Of a stretch of DNA of 45,615 nucleotides, positions 6,739-16,174 are shown one piece after another. Within the stretch, counting starts at the first letter, position 1. Each line of letters opens with the position of its first letter. Source of the stretch: Bacillota bacterium (GTDB lineage Bacteria; Bacillota; Dethiobacteria; Dethiobacterales; Dethiobacteraceae); contig JAAYKP010000077.1 of the NCBI GenBank assembly GCA_012522335.1, forward strand, positions 1-45,615, read 5' to 3'. The translations under genes were made by a program, and so were the position numbers. The notes below the pieces were generated by a model. That model was not told the DNA's origin. It did not search any database and saw only the letters and a program-made list of their open reading frames with translations.

Positions 6739-7170
6739 ATGTTCATGGGTGAATATCAACATACCCTTGACAGCAAGGGGCGCTTAATTATGCCTGCTAA
6801 ATTTCGGGAAGAGCTGGGCGATAAGTTTGTTTTGACCCGTGGTTTGGACAACTGCCTCTTTGTGTACCCGCTGGAGGAATGGAATAATTTAGAACAAAAG
6901 CTAAAAAACCTTCCCTTTACTCGCTCCGATGCCCGGGCTTTTACGCGCTTCTTTTTTTCCGGAGCCACAGAATGTGAACTGGATAAACAGGGACGTGTTT
7001 TAATCCCCACTAATTTGCGCAGTCATGCCAAACTGCAGAAAGATGCGGTAATCATTGGTGTTTCCAGTCGTGTAGAGATTTGGAGCCAGGAAGAGTGGCA
7101 GCGGTATAGTGAGGATACAGGCTTATCTTTTGAGAATATAGCTGAGAAGATAATGGATATAGAGCTTTAA
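6739..7170 (+). CDS. mraZ: transcriptional regulator MraZ
   Basis: MraZ is the DNA-binding regulator that opens the division and cell wall cluster and represses it through the repeats just upstream. The product has 143 residues and two AbrB-like half-domains. The first begins [20 protein letters not shown] and the second contains [13 protein letters not shown] at about 81-93. The ATG at 6739 matches the usual MraZ N-terminus and lies 9 bases after AAAGGGGG. The open frame extends further upstream, but that part includes the operator and looks non-coding. rsmH follows after 39 bases. Confidence 0.95.
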   Translation: MFMGEYQHTLDSKGRLIMPAKFREELGDKFVLTRGLDNCLFVYPLEEWNNLEQKLKNLPFTRSDARAFTRFFFSGATECELDKQGRVLIPTNLRSHAKLQKDAVIIGVSSRVEIWSQEEWQRYSEDTGLSFENIAEKIMDIEL

Positions 7171-7209
7171 ATTGAGGGGGATACTAGGCAAGAAAAGGAA
7201 GGTAAGGAA

Positions 7210-8178
7210 GTGTTAGCGATGCGGTTTGCTCACGAACCGGTCATGCTGCAGGAGGTATTACAGATCTTAAATCCACAACCGGGCGAAATTTTTGTGGATT
7301 GCACAGTTGGCGGAGGCGGCCACAGCCGCGCCATAGTGGAGAAGATTATGCCGGGCGGCCGCTTAGTCGCCATTGATCAGGATAAAGAAGCCATTAAAGC
7401 AGCTAAAAAGAATTTGGCTGCTTGGTCTGACTCTATACATTTTGTGCAGCGCAACTTTTCCGCGCTAAAAGAAATTCTGACGGAGCTGGGCATAGAGGCT
7501 GTAGACGGTATTTTGCTTGATATTGGTGTTTCCAGTCATCAGCTTGATGCAGAGGAAAGAGGTTTTTCCTATCGTGCTGATGCGGCTTTAGATATGCGGA
7601 TGAGCCGGGAAGACAGCAAAACTGCGGCTGATTTAGTCAACAACCTGGATGCCGCGGAGCTTACCCGCATCATTCGCGACTTTGGCGAAGAATTATGGGC
7701 CAAACGAATTGCTGACTTTATTGTTGCTAAACGTGTGGTCAACGGTCCCATTGAAACTACGGGGCAGCTGGTAGAGATTATTAAAGCTGCCATTCCCGCC
7801 CGGGCCCGGCGGCGAGGGCCCCATCCGGCCCGCCGCACTTTTCAGGCCTTACGTATAGCAGTCAATGATGAGTTAGGGGTTTTGGAAAGGGCGCTGGAGC
7901 AGGGGATTGCCTGCCTGAAACCAGGCGGCCGTCTGGCAGTAATCACCTTTCATTCGCTGGAAGACCGCATTGTGAAGAAAATGTTCCAGCATGCCGCTGC
8001 CGGCTGTGAGTGTCCCCCGGGTTTACCGCAGTGCGTATGCGGGAAAAAGCCGCAAATAAAAATTCTAACGCGCAAGCCCCTGCAGGCTGGTGAACATGAA
8101 CTGAAAGTAAATCCTCGCGCACGCAGTGCAAAATTGCGCGCCGCAATCAAAGTTCTAAATGAGGGAGAGGGTGAATAA
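7210..8178 (+). CDS. rsmH: 16S rRNA (cytosine-1402-N4)-methyltransferase
   Basis: RsmH (formerly MraW) methylates N4 of C1402 in 16S rRNA using S-adenosylmethionine. The product has up to 322 residues. Motifs visible are the SAM-binding FVDCTVGGGGHSRAI near 29-43, the DGILLDIGVSSHQLD segment, the RARRRGPHPARRTFQALRI stretch, and ITFHSLEDRIVK toward the end. Two starts are possible: GTG at 7210, with AAGGAAGG 7 bases upstream, or ATG at 7219 with AAGGAA 9 bases upstream; they differ by three residues. The gene sits in its conserved place between mraZ and ftsL. Confidence 0.96.
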   Translation: MLAMRFAHEPVMLQEVLQILNPQPGEIFVDCTVGGGGHSRAIVEKIMPGGRLVAIDQDKEAIKAAKKNLAAWSDSIHFVQRNFSALKEILTELGIEAVDGILLDIGVSSHQLDAEERGFSYRADAALDMRMSREDSKTAADLVNNLDAAELTRIIRDFGEELWAKRIADFIVAKRVVNGPIETTGQLVEIIKAAIPARARRRGPHPARRTFQALRIAVNDELGVLERALEQGIACLKPGGRLAVITFHSLEDRIVKKMFQHAAAGCECPPGLPQCVCGKKPQIKILTRKPLQAGEHELKVNPRARSAKLRAAIKVLNEGEGE

Positions 8179-8180
8179 AG

Positions 8181-8558
8181 TTGTTAGTAGCAAATAAACG
8201 TCCCCAGGAATACCGGCATTATCATCGACAACGTGAAAGTTTGCGTGCGCAGGCTCGTCGTCAGCATAATTTACATGCTGCAGCCTATAAAGTAAAGGTA
8301 TTTGCTGCCATCTTTCTCTGTGCTTTGATGGCGATTAGCGTAATTGCGCATTATACGCAGGTAGTTGAGATAACGCGCCAGCTAGAACTGGCCAGATCGG
8401 AATTAGACGCTTTACAAGAAGAAGGGAAGCATTTAAAATTGGAAATAGCGTCTTTGAATTCTCCAGAGCGCTTGGAAAAAGAAGCCTATGAGCTTGGTAT
8501 GCAGTATCCCGGCAGGGAGCAGATGATTATTCTGACAGCCGGTGCCTCAAAAAATTAG
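8181..8558 (+). CDS. ftsL: cell division protein FtsL-like
   Basis: This is a bitopic divisome protein of 125 residues. It has a basic cytoplasmic N-terminus, one membrane helix at about 39-59, and a coiled coil (EITRQLELARSELDALQEEGKHLKLEI, about 64-90) that would pair with DivIC/FtsB and FtsQ outside the membrane. The following segment, about LNSPERLEKEAYELGMQYP, is typical of the FtsL/septum initiator group. Sequence identity in this family is low, so the assignment rests on topology and on its place between rsmH and the PBP gene. The start is TTG at 8181, two bases after the rsmH stop, with AGGGTG upstream. Confidence 0.88.
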   Translation: MLVANKRPQEYRHYHRQRESLRAQARRQHNLHAAAYKVKVFAAIFLCALMAISVIAHYTQVVEITRQLELARSELDALQEEGKHLKLEIASLNSPERLEKEAYELGMQYPGREQMIILTAGASKN

Positions 8559-8614
8559 CCGCAGTTTTTGCATGATTAAACTTGATAGGGGAAGTACTCC
8601 GGGAGGGTTGGCTT

Positions 8615-10729
8615 TTGAGCAGGTATAAGTTTTCTAAGATAACTGTGAAAAAAAGACTGCTCCTCCTTTTTGTTTGCATCTTCTTGCTAGTAACAGCTCT
8701 AATTCTGCGCCTGGCTTGGTTGCAGTTGGTACGGGGACCGGAGCTGCAGGCTAAAGCCTGGGAGCAATGGACACGGTCTAATCCGGCTCGTGCCCAGCGT
8801 GGTGACATTTTGGACCGTCACGGCAGACTGCTGGCGGGCAGTGCCAGTTCTTTATCGATCATGGCACGGCCAAATCAAATTAAAGAGGAAGACAAAGCAG
8901 AAGTTGCAAAAAAACTGGCACCGATCTTAGAGATGCAGGAGGAACGCCTGCTGGAGTTGCTGCAGAAAAAGGCCGATTCCGTGTATCTCAAGCGTCAGAT
9001 GCCGGAGGAAGTCGCGCAGGAGATTCGCAAGCTGAATATTCGCGGCATTCATTTTTCCCCGGAACCGAAACGATATTACCCTCATGGCAGTTTGGCCTCC
9101 CAGTTATTAGGGTTTGTGGGTCTTGATGAGGGCCTGGCCGGCCTGGAAAATCAGTATGAAACAGAACTAAAGGGTCAGGACGGCCGGATTGAGATGCAGA
9201 CAGACGGGCGGGGACATCAGCTGCCCCAGGGCATAGAAAAATTTATCCCCCCGGTAGATGGCTATACGCTGGAACTGACCATTGACCAGAATATCCAGTT
9301 TATTATGGAGCGGGAAATGGAGCGGGTGATGTTAGAGTCACAGCCCAAAGGGATCATGGCCATTGCCGTTGATCCGCAAACGGGTGAGGTCCTGGGGATA
9401 GCCGGTAAGCCGGATTTTGATCCTAATAATTATGCTGATTACCCCCAGGTAAACTGGAAGTTGACGCCCGTTACCAATACTTTTGAACCCGGCTCTACTT
9501 TTAAGCTGGTAACTTTGGCTGCCGCCATTGAAGAGGGCAAATTTAATGCTGCTGAAGGTTTTTACTGCAGCGGCTACACTAAAGTTGCCGGTACATCCAT
9601 TGGCTGCTGGACCCGGGGACGTGGCGGTCATGGGGCTATCGATTTTACCAAAGTGGTGCTGGGGTCCTGCAACCCGGGGTTCATTGAGCTGCAGGAGCGG
9701 ATTGGCGCCGTTACATTAATGAATTATGTGAAAGCTTTTGGCTTCGGGCAGAAAACAGGCATTGACATCATTGGTGAAGGAACGGGAATTTTATTTTCAC
9801 CGCAGCAGTATGGGCCGGTGGAAGCAGCTACTACTTCCTTTGGGCAGGGTGTTTCCGTAACGCCTATTCAGCAGGTGATGGCCGTTTCCGCCATGATTAA
9901 CGGCGGCTATTTATTGAAGCCGTACATAGTGAAAGAAATACGTGACAGCGAAGGTACAGTGTTAACAAAGAAAGAACCGCAGGTAGTTCGTCGCGTTATT
10001 TCCAGTGCTACCTCGGAAGAAGTCAAACGCATCATGGAATTGGTAGTAACTGAAGGCAGCGGTATTAACGGTTATATTGAAGGCTACCGCATTGGTGGTA
10101 AAACCGGTACCGCACAAAAGGTTGGTCCCAACGGCCGCTACATCAGCGGTGAATATATTCTATCTTATATTGGTTTTGTGCCCATGGAGGACCCCCAAAT
10201 TATCTTATATATTGCGGTCGATGCACCGCAGGTAGGGCCGCAGTGGGGTTCGCAGGTTTGTGCGCCGATGTTTAGAAGGATGATGGAGAGTATTTTAAAC
10301 TACCTTAATATCCCACCCTCCACAACACCGGAAGAAGCCGTGCCCAGTATGGTGGAGGTGCCAAATCTCATTGGGCTGCCTCTGGATGATCACACTAACG
10401 CTTTATTAGAAAACAACGGTCTGTTAGTACGCTTCATTGGTGAAGGTCCTACCGTTTTAAATCAGACACCTAAAGCCGGCGCCAAGGTGCCGCTGCATAC
10501 ACAGGTTTTAGTTTATTTGGGCGGTACAGATGAAGAAGAAATTACCGTGCCGGATCTTTCAGGCAAAACAATGCGTGAAGTAGGTGAAGTTTTAGGCTGG
10601 TTAGGGCTGCGTTTAAACAGCAGCGGTTCCGGTGTGGCAGTACAGCAGGAACCTAAAGCCTATACAAAAGTAGCACCCAATAGTGTCATCAGTGTGGAGT
10701 TTGCCGCTCCCGATGCCGAACAGCGATAA
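8615..10729 (+). CDS. spoVD: SpoVD/PBP2-type class B penicillin-binding protein with two PASTA domains
   Basis: This membrane-anchored transpeptidase cross-links peptidoglycan at the septum and/or in the spore cortex. The TTG at 8615 was chosen because GGGAGGG lies 7 bases upstream; an earlier TTG at 8582 lacks a good site. The product has 704 residues. There is one N-terminal membrane helix (about 15-37), a dimerisation domain, and a transpeptidase domain with S294xxK297, S351-C-N353 and K496-T-G. Two PASTA domains follow at the C-terminus (VEVPNLIGLP and ITVPDLSGKT mark their starts). Only one class B PBP gene is present in the cluster, so whether it serves FtsI, SpoVD or both roles cannot be told. 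Confidence 0.93.
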   Translation: MSRYKFSKITVKKRLLLLFVCIFLLVTALILRLAWLQLVRGPELQAKAWEQWTRSNPARAQRGDILDRHGRLLAGSASSLSIMARPNQIKEEDKAEVAKKLAPILEMQEERLLELLQKKADSVYLKRQMPEEVAQEIRKLNIRGIHFSPEPKRYYPHGSLASQLLGFVGLDEGLAGLENQYETELKGQDGRIEMQTDGRGHQLPQGIEKFIPPVDGYTLELTIDQNIQFIMEREMERVMLESQPKGIMAIAVDPQTGEVLGIAGKPDFDPNNYADYPQVNWKLTPVTNTFEPGSTFKLVTLAAAIEEGKFNAAEGFYCSGYTKVAGTSIGCWTRGRGGHGAIDFTKVVLGSCNPGFIELQERIGAVTLMNYVKAFGFGQKTGIDIIGEGTGILFSPQQYGPVEAATTSFGQGVSVTPIQQVMAVSAMINGGYLLKPYIVKEIRDSEGTVLTKKEPQVVRRVISSATSEEVKRIMELVVTEGSGINGYIEGYRIGGKTGTAQKVGPNGRYISGEYILSYIGFVPMEDPQIILYIAVDAPQVGPQWGSQVCAPMFRRMMESILNYLNIPPSTTPEEAVPSMVEVPNLIGLPLDDHTNALLENNGLLVRFIGEGPTVLNQTPKAGAKVPLHTQVLVYLGGTDEEEITVPDLSGKTMREVGEVLGWLGLRLNSSGSGVAVQQEPKAYTKVAPNSVISVEFAAPDAEQR

Positions 10730-10755
10730 AGGGTGAAGATTACTTCACCCTTTTT
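10728..10755 (+). terminator. intrinsic terminator between spoVD and murE
   Basis: AAAGGGTGAAG (10728-10738) pairs with CTTCACCCTTT (10743-10753) around a 4-base loop, with T's to 10755. It splits the dcw cluster, so murE and downstream genes probably depend on read-through or on a promoter in 10757-10869 that I could not pin down. Confidence 0.85.
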
Positions 10756-10869
10756 GTGCACTGCTTGCTGAGCTTTAGCAGCCTTTATGTTAAATGAATA
10801 TTTTTTGTTTTTGCCCATAGGTTGGTAAATGTAGGTGTGACAATTAAATTAAGGGGGTATACTAGCAGG

Positions 10870-12378
10870 ATGAAAACGCTTGCGGAACTAGTCGGCTGCC
10901 TGCTGCATGCAAAGGTTAGGGGCCCCCTCGATCGACCGGTCACGGGTATTTCCTATCATTCCGCCCGTGTCCGTTCAGGTGATTTGTTCGTCTGTTTACC
11001 CGGAACACGTTCACACGGCAAGCGTTATGTACAAGAGGCTTTGGCTGCCGGTGCGGCGGCTGTAGTCACCGATGCTGACGATGTTGCTGCCGAGCAGGCA
11101 ACTGTGATTACAGTGCCGGATACCCGTTTAGCTTTAGCTTTGCTGGCGGCCTGCTATTATGATTATCCTGCGACAGAGTTAGTTTTGACAGGCGTTACAG
11201 GCACCAATGGGAAAACTACTACCACTCATCTCATTGATGCTCTGCTGCGCAGTACCGGTGCCGTAACCGGCCTGCTGGGCACAGTGGGCTATCGTATCCG
11301 TGGGCAGGAATATCCTTCACTGGCTACAACTCCGGAAGCTTCTGATCTGCAGGCGCTTTTACGCCAGATGGTTGATGCCCAGGTAACGCATGCCACGATG
11401 GAAGTATCTTCACATGCCCTGGCCTGGTATCGGACGGTTGGCTGTGACTTTGATACCGTAGTGCTGACCAATATTACTGAAGATCATCTGGATTTTCACC
11501 AGACCTTTGAACATTATCTGGGCAGTAAGAGTAAGTTGTTTGCCTGGTTAGGCTCACTGCCCGTCAAAAGGAAGCGTCTGCGCCGGGCTGTTTTAAACGG
11601 TGATGATCCGCACTGGCAGCACCTGGCGGAGCAAACACCGGCAGAAATACTGCTTTATGGCCTGTCAGACCATTGTCACGTACGGGCTGCCAACATCCGG
11701 GTGACCCGCGATGGTGTCAGCTATCACCTGGAGACACCGGCAGGTCAGCTTGATTTAGATCTAAAAATGACGGGATTGTTCTCGGTTTATAATTCCTTAG
11801 CAGCCCTATCCGTTGCTTTAATGGAAGGCCTGGCTTTAGAGCAGATCAAGGCGGTTTTAGAGGAGATTGCCGGTGTGCCGGGCCGGTTTGAAGTGATAGA
11901 TGAAGGACAGGATTTTACGGTAATTGTTGATTACGCCCATACCCCGGATGGGTTGGAAAACATTTTGCGGGCAGTACGGGAGTTTGCCCAGGCCCGTGTG
12001 CTGACAGTATTTGGCTGCGGGGGTGAACGCGACCGCAGCAAACGACCGCTGATGGGAGAAGTGGCGGGTATTTACAGTGATTTTGTCATTGTAACCTCTG
12101 ATAATCCCCGGGGGGAAGAACAGACACAAATTTTTCGCGAAATTCTGCCTGGTTTACAAAAGCAAAAGAGTAAGCGTGAGTATCTGGTGTTGTTTGACCG
12201 TAAAGAGGCTATTGAATGTGCATTGAATATGGCTCAGGCCAATGATGTGGTAGTGATTGCGGGCAAGGGACACGAAACAGAACAAATCTTTTTAGATTAT
12301 AGAATTCCCTTTGATGATCGTTTGGTTGTCAAAGCATGGTTGCAGAGGAGATTAAAGAAAAATGGAGATCAATTGTAA
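10870..12378 (+). CDS. murE: UDP-N-acetylmuramoyl-L-alanyl-D-glutamate--2,6-diaminopimelate ligase
   Basis: MurE adds the third residue to the peptidoglycan stem peptide, using ATP in the cytoplasm. The ATG at 10870 gives 502 residues, normal for MurE; AAGGGGG lies 12 bases before it, a slightly long spacing. The N-terminal UDP-binding part is followed by the P-loop TGVTGTNGKTTTTH near 115-128. The DNPR motif (TSDNPRGEEQ) marks enzymes that use meso-diaminopimelate rather than lysine. This fits the Gram-positive rods of this group. The end overlaps murF by 17 bases. Confidence 0.96.
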   Translation: MKTLAELVGCLLHAKVRGPLDRPVTGISYHSARVRSGDLFVCLPGTRSHGKRYVQEALAAGAAAVVTDADDVAAEQATVITVPDTRLALALLAACYYDYPATELVLTGVTGTNGKTTTTHLIDALLRSTGAVTGLLGTVGYRIRGQEYPSLATTPEASDLQALLRQMVDAQVTHATMEVSSHALAWYRTVGCDFDTVVLTNITEDHLDFHQTFEHYLGSKSKLFAWLGSLPVKRKRLRRAVLNGDDPHWQHLAEQTPAEILLYGLSDHCHVRAANIRVTRDGVSYHLETPAGQLDLDLKMTGLFSVYNSLAALSVALMEGLALEQIKAVLEEIAGVPGRFEVIDEGQDFTVIVDYAHTPDGLENILRAVREFAQARVLTVFGCGGERDRSKRPLMGEVAGIYSDFVIVTSDNPRGEEQTQIFREILPGLQKQKSKREYLVLFDRKEAIECALNMAQANDVVVIAGKGHETEQIFLDYRIPFDDRLVVKAWLQRRLKKNGDQL

Positions 12379-13744
12379 GACGATAGCAGCGCTCGTACAA
12401 GGAGAAATAGTTACGGAGGCTGACCAGACGGCAGAGGTTAACCGTGTAGTTATTGATTCCAGAGAGGTACAGCCGGGAGACTTTTTTGTGCCCTTGGCCG
12501 GTGAACATACAGACGGCCATCGTTTTCTGGCCCAGGCTGCTGCCAAGGGGGCGGTAGGCTGTTTTGTGAACCAAAACGCAGAAGTGCAGCTGCCGCCCGG
12601 GCTGTGTGTCATTGCTGTTCCCGATACCCTACAGGCACTGCAGCAGTTGGCGCATAAATATCGTCTGCAATTTTCTCTGCCTGTGGTGGCGGTGACAGGT
12701 TCTGTCGGTAAGACGACTACGAAGGACCTGATTGCCGCTGTTTTGGCCGGACGTTATCGGGTGTTAAAAACAGCAGGTAACCTGAACAATGAAATTGGTT
12801 TGCCCATTATGCTGACCCGGCTCACGGCCGAGACAGAAGTGGCGGTACTGGAGATGGGGATGAGCGGCTTTGGTGAAATTGCTGCGCTGGCAAAACTGGC
12901 CGCACCCTCCATCGGAGTTATCACCAATATTGGTGAGTCCCATTTAGAAATGCTGGGCAGCCGGGAAGGAATTGCCCGGGCAAAATGTGAGCTTTTGCAG
13001 TATCTGCCGGCAGACGGGGTGGCAGTTGTTAACGCTGATGAACCGCTGCTGGAACCCTACTGGCGGGAGCTGGACTGCCGGGTGATAACTTTTGGCTTTA
13101 GCAACAAAGCAGTGATCCGGCCGGCTGCCGGAGGGAAAAGGGATAAAGTACAGCTTGAGCAGGCCGGTTATCCTCCCCTGCTGGTTACGCCGCCGCTGCC
13201 GGGTCGTCATAATATTTATAATTTGTTGGCGGCGGTGGCAGTAGGGCGGGCTTTAGGTTTAGACAATGAGGAGATTACGGCAGGATTAACGCAGCTGCAG
13301 TTAAGCGGCATGCGTTTAGAAATTACAACTCTGCCCACAGGGCTGACGGTGATAAATGATGCTTATAACGCCAGTCCTACTTCGACAGCGGCAGCTTTAA
13401 ATGTTTTAGTGGAAGAGGCCGGTGAGCACGGTAAGCTGGCCGTCTTGGGTGATATGCTGGAGTTAGGTGAGCTGGAGGAAGAGGGGCACCGCCAGGTGGG
13501 CAGATTGGCAGCGGCCAGTCAGCTCAGGGCGCTGATTGTGCTGGGCTCCCGTTCCCGTTGGATTGCCCAAGGCGCGCAGGAAGCGGGCATGCCGGCAGAC
13601 AGGATCGTACAGTGTATGACCCATGCCGAGGCTGCTGAAGCTGTAGAGACTTGGGCACAGCCAGGAGATTGGGTTTTATTAAAAGGCTCCCGTGGTATGC
13701 AGATGGAAAAGGTACTCAGGGTGCTGCAGAGGGTGGAAGCATGA
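12362..13744 (+). CDS. murF: UDP-N-acetylmuramoyl-tripeptide--D-alanyl-D-alanine ligase
   Basis: MurF joins D-Ala-D-Ala to the UDP-MurNAc-tripeptide in an ATP-driven step, completing the pentapeptide. The product has 460 residues. The P-loop VTGSVGKTTTKD is near 115-126, followed by AGNLNNEIGLP, a segment well conserved in MurF. The central domain contains EMGMSGFGEI and the ITNIGESHLE segment; INDAYNASPTS lies near the C-terminal domain. The ATG at 12362 overlaps the end of murE, with GAGGAGATT upstream. Its stop TGA shares the A with the mraY start (ATGA), so the genes are translationally coupled. Confidence 0.96.
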   Translation: MEINCKTIAALVQGEIVTEADQTAEVNRVVIDSREVQPGDFFVPLAGEHTDGHRFLAQAAAKGAVGCFVNQNAEVQLPPGLCVIAVPDTLQALQQLAHKYRLQFSLPVVAVTGSVGKTTTKDLIAAVLAGRYRVLKTAGNLNNEIGLPIMLTRLTAETEVAVLEMGMSGFGEIAALAKLAAPSIGVITNIGESHLEMLGSREGIARAKCELLQYLPADGVAVVNADEPLLEPYWRELDCRVITFGFSNKAVIRPAAGGKRDKVQLEQAGYPPLLVTPPLPGRHNIYNLLAAVAVGRALGLDNEEITAGLTQLQLSGMRLEITTLPTGLTVINDAYNASPTSTAAALNVLVEEAGEHGKLAVLGDMLELGELEEEGHRQVGRLAAASQLRALIVLGSRSRWIAQGAQEAGMPADRIVQCMTHAEAAEAVETWAQPGDWVLLKGSRGMQMEKVLRVLQRVEA

Positions 13745-14700
13745 GACAAAGATTATTCATTACCGCAGTAACTGCCTTTTTGCCGGGCTTGCTGCTGGCG
13801 CCCCTCTATATTCGGCAGGTGAAGCGTTTGGCGTTGGGACAGCAAATCCGGGAAGAGGGACCGCAGAAACATTTAAAAAAAGCAGGTACTCCCACCATGG
13901 GTGGCGTTATCTTTTTGCTGGCCAGTCTTCCGGCGACTTTCCTCTTTGCCCCCAAAAGCACTGAATTGTACCTGGTGTTATTGCTGATGCTTGGTAATGG
14001 CTTGATTGGCTTTATTGATGATTATTTAGGCGTGGTACGGAAACAGTCACTGGGCTTACGAGCCAGGGATAAACTTTTTGGTCAGACCATAATTGTGATG
14101 CTTTTTTATCTCGGTTGGCGTACCCTGGGTGCCTCAACGGAAGTAATGATACCTTTTACTGACTATGTACTGGATTTAGGTGTACTATATCTGCCCTTTT
14201 TACTTTTCTTTATTCTGGGTTTTACCAACGCCGTTAATCTGACAGACGGTGTTGACGGACTGGCCGCCGGTACGGCGATTTTAACTATCTTAGCTTATAT
14301 GCTGATTGCTGTGCTGCAGCAGCAGTGGGGGTTGGCCTATTTTGCTGCCGCCATGATTGGTGCTGTTTTTGCCTTTTTAATGTACAATCTGCATCCCGCC
14401 CGCGTATTTATGGGCGATGTGGGTTCCCTGGCACTGGGCGGTGTGCTGCCCGGCCTGGCGGTACTCACCAAAACAGAACTATATTTGCTGATTATTGGCG
14501 GCATTTTTGTAATTGAAACTTTATCAGTCATTATTCAGGTGATAGTTTTTCAAAGTACGGGTAAACGCGTTTTTCGCATGAGTCCGCTGCATCACCATTA
14601 TGAGTTGGGCGGTTACAGTGAGTGGAGTGTTGTCAGCGGTTTTTGGGCCTGCGCCTTTGTGCTGGCCGTTTTAGGTCTGTGGCAGTTAGGTGCCCTTTAA
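13741..14700 (+). CDS. mraY: phospho-N-acetylmuramoyl-pentapeptide transferase
   Basis: MraY moves phospho-MurNAc-pentapeptide to undecaprenyl phosphate to make lipid I. The product has 319 residues and about ten membrane helices, standard for MraY. Hallmarks are KAGTPTMGG near 45-53, NGLIGFIDDYLG with the Asp pair, NLTDGVDGLAAG, FMGDVGSLALGG and the His-rich SPLHHHYELGG. The ATG at 13741 is taken because of the ATGA overlap with murF and the GAGGGTGG site before it; the frame is open further upstream within murF but is not needed. An 85-base gap without a clear signal precedes murD. Confidence 0.96.
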   Translation: MRQRLFITAVTAFLPGLLLAPLYIRQVKRLALGQQIREEGPQKHLKKAGTPTMGGVIFLLASLPATFLFAPKSTELYLVLLLMLGNGLIGFIDDYLGVVRKQSLGLRARDKLFGQTIIVMLFYLGWRTLGASTEVMIPFTDYVLDLGVLYLPFLLFFILGFTNAVNLTDGVDGLAAGTAILTILAYMLIAVLQQQWGLAYFAAAMIGAVFAFLMYNLHPARVFMGDVGSLALGGVLPGLAVLTKTELYLLIIGGIFVIETLSVIIQVIVFQSTGKRVFRMSPLHHHYELGGYSEWSVVSGFWACAFVLAVLGLWQLGAL

Positions 14701-14785
14701 ACATGCAGCCTGCAGGGAGTTAACATCAGACACGAAAAAGTCGCTTTATTGATCATAAAAGACGAAGTAGTACTGAAAGGGAGAG

Positions 14786-16174
14786 ATGGAGTTGGATTTG
14801 CTGGGAAAAGAAGTGTTGGTGATTGGCTTGGCACGCAGCGGTATGGCCAGCGCGCTTTTACTGCTGCAGGATGGAGCTCGGGTCACTATTAATGATAAGC
14901 GCTCTGAAGCAGAATTAACTGCGGAAGAGCAGGCCTTCCTGGCGGCTAATCCGGCACTTCGTTTTGTGGGCGGCGGCCACCCGGCAAATCTGGTGACGGA
15001 GCAGACGGCTTTAATTATTAAAAACCCCGGCGTGCCGCTGCAGCTGCCGCCGCTGCAGAGGGCAGTTAAGTTGTCGTTGCCGGTTATTACTGAGGTGGAA
15101 TATGCGGCCTGGCGTCTTAACGCTCCCCTGGTGGGGATTACTGGTACTAACGGCAAAACGACTACTACCGCTCTGACGGGAGAAATGTTCCGGGCAGCCG
15201 GCAGAAAAACATATGTTGCCGGTAATATTGGCTTACCATTATCTGCCGTTGTTAACCAGGTTAAAAGCGATGATGTGGTGGTGGCGGAGTTAAGCAGTTT
15301 TCAGCTGGAAGCTACACTTTCCTTGCGGCCGCGGCTGGCAGCTATCTTAAATATTACGCCTGACCATTTGGATCATCACGGTACGTGGGAAGCCTATCGG
15401 GAGGCAAAAGCAAAAATCTTTGCTCATCAGCGTGCCGAGGACGCCATAGTACTGAATGCCGATGACCCGGAAGCATATGCACTGCGACAGCGACCGCACA
15501 GCCGCGTATACCTCTTTAGTCGTCTGGGTGAAGTAGAACGGGGGGCTTTTGTCCGGGAAGGTCTGATAATTTTGCGTGACGGCGCAGAAGAAACTGTTCT
15601 CTGTCCCACAGCGCAAGTAGCCATTCCCGGCAGTCATAATCTGGAGAATGCTTTGGCGGCTGCTTTGCTGGCCTGGCTGGGCGGTGTGCCTGTGTTGGTG
15701 ATCGCTGAAGCGCTGGCTGCTTTTCCCGGGGTGGAACATCGCCTGGAGTATGTGCGCACTGTGGATGGTGTTGTTTATATTAATGATTCCAAGGGTACAA
15801 ATGTTGACGCATCATTAAAAGCGCTGGCAGCTTTTCCACAGCAAAAAGTTTTAATTGCCGGCGGTTATGAAAAGGGTGCTGACTTTGCGCCGCTGGCCCG
15901 GGCTCTGGTCGGTGAAGTTTCCCATGTTGTCCTCCTGGGTCAGGTAGCAGAACGTTTGGCGGCTGCCCTGCGGGAGGCAGGCTATGAAAACTATAGTTTT
16001 GCTGACAGCTTGGCGGAAGCTGTACAGATGGCACAAGCAAAGGCAAAGGCAGGTGAAGTGGTTTTACTGTCGCCCGCCTGCGCTTCCTGGGATATGTTTC
16101 GGGATTATGAGGAGCGTGGAGATTTGTTTAAAGAGGCAGTTTGGCAGCTAAGGGGGCAGGATGATGGCCGGTAG
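14786..16174 (+). CDS. murD: UDP-N-acetylmuramoyl-L-alanine--D-glutamate ligase
   Basis: MurD adds D-glutamate to UDP-MurNAc-L-Ala using ATP. The product has 462 residues, close to the family norm. The N-terminal nucleotide-binding fold begins LLGKEVLVIGLARSGMA. The P-loop is GITGTNGKTTTTAL near 116-129. Conserved ITPDHLDHHGTWEAY and INDSKGTNVDAS segments mark the central and C-terminal domains; the catalytic order matches MurE and MurF. The ATG at 14786 follows AAAGGGAG by 5 bases. The end overlaps ftsW by 14 bases. Confidence 0.96.
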   Translation: MELDLLGKEVLVIGLARSGMASALLLLQDGARVTINDKRSEAELTAEEQAFLAANPALRFVGGGHPANLVTEQTALIIKNPGVPLQLPPLQRAVKLSLPVITEVEYAAWRLNAPLVGITGTNGKTTTTALTGEMFRAAGRKTYVAGNIGLPLSAVVNQVKSDDVVVAELSSFQLEATLSLRPRLAAILNITPDHLDHHGTWEAYREAKAKIFAHQRAEDAIVLNADDPEAYALRQRPHSRVYLFSRLGEVERGAFVREGLIILRDGAEETVLCPTAQVAIPGSHNLENALAAALLAWLGGVPVLVIAEALAAFPGVEHRLEYVRTVDGVVYINDSKGTNVDASLKALAAFPQQKVLIAGGYEKGADFAPLARALVGEVSHVVLLGQVAERLAAALREAGYENYSFADSLAEAVQMAQAKAKAGEVVLLSPACASWDMFRDYEERGDLFKEAVWQLRGQDDGR

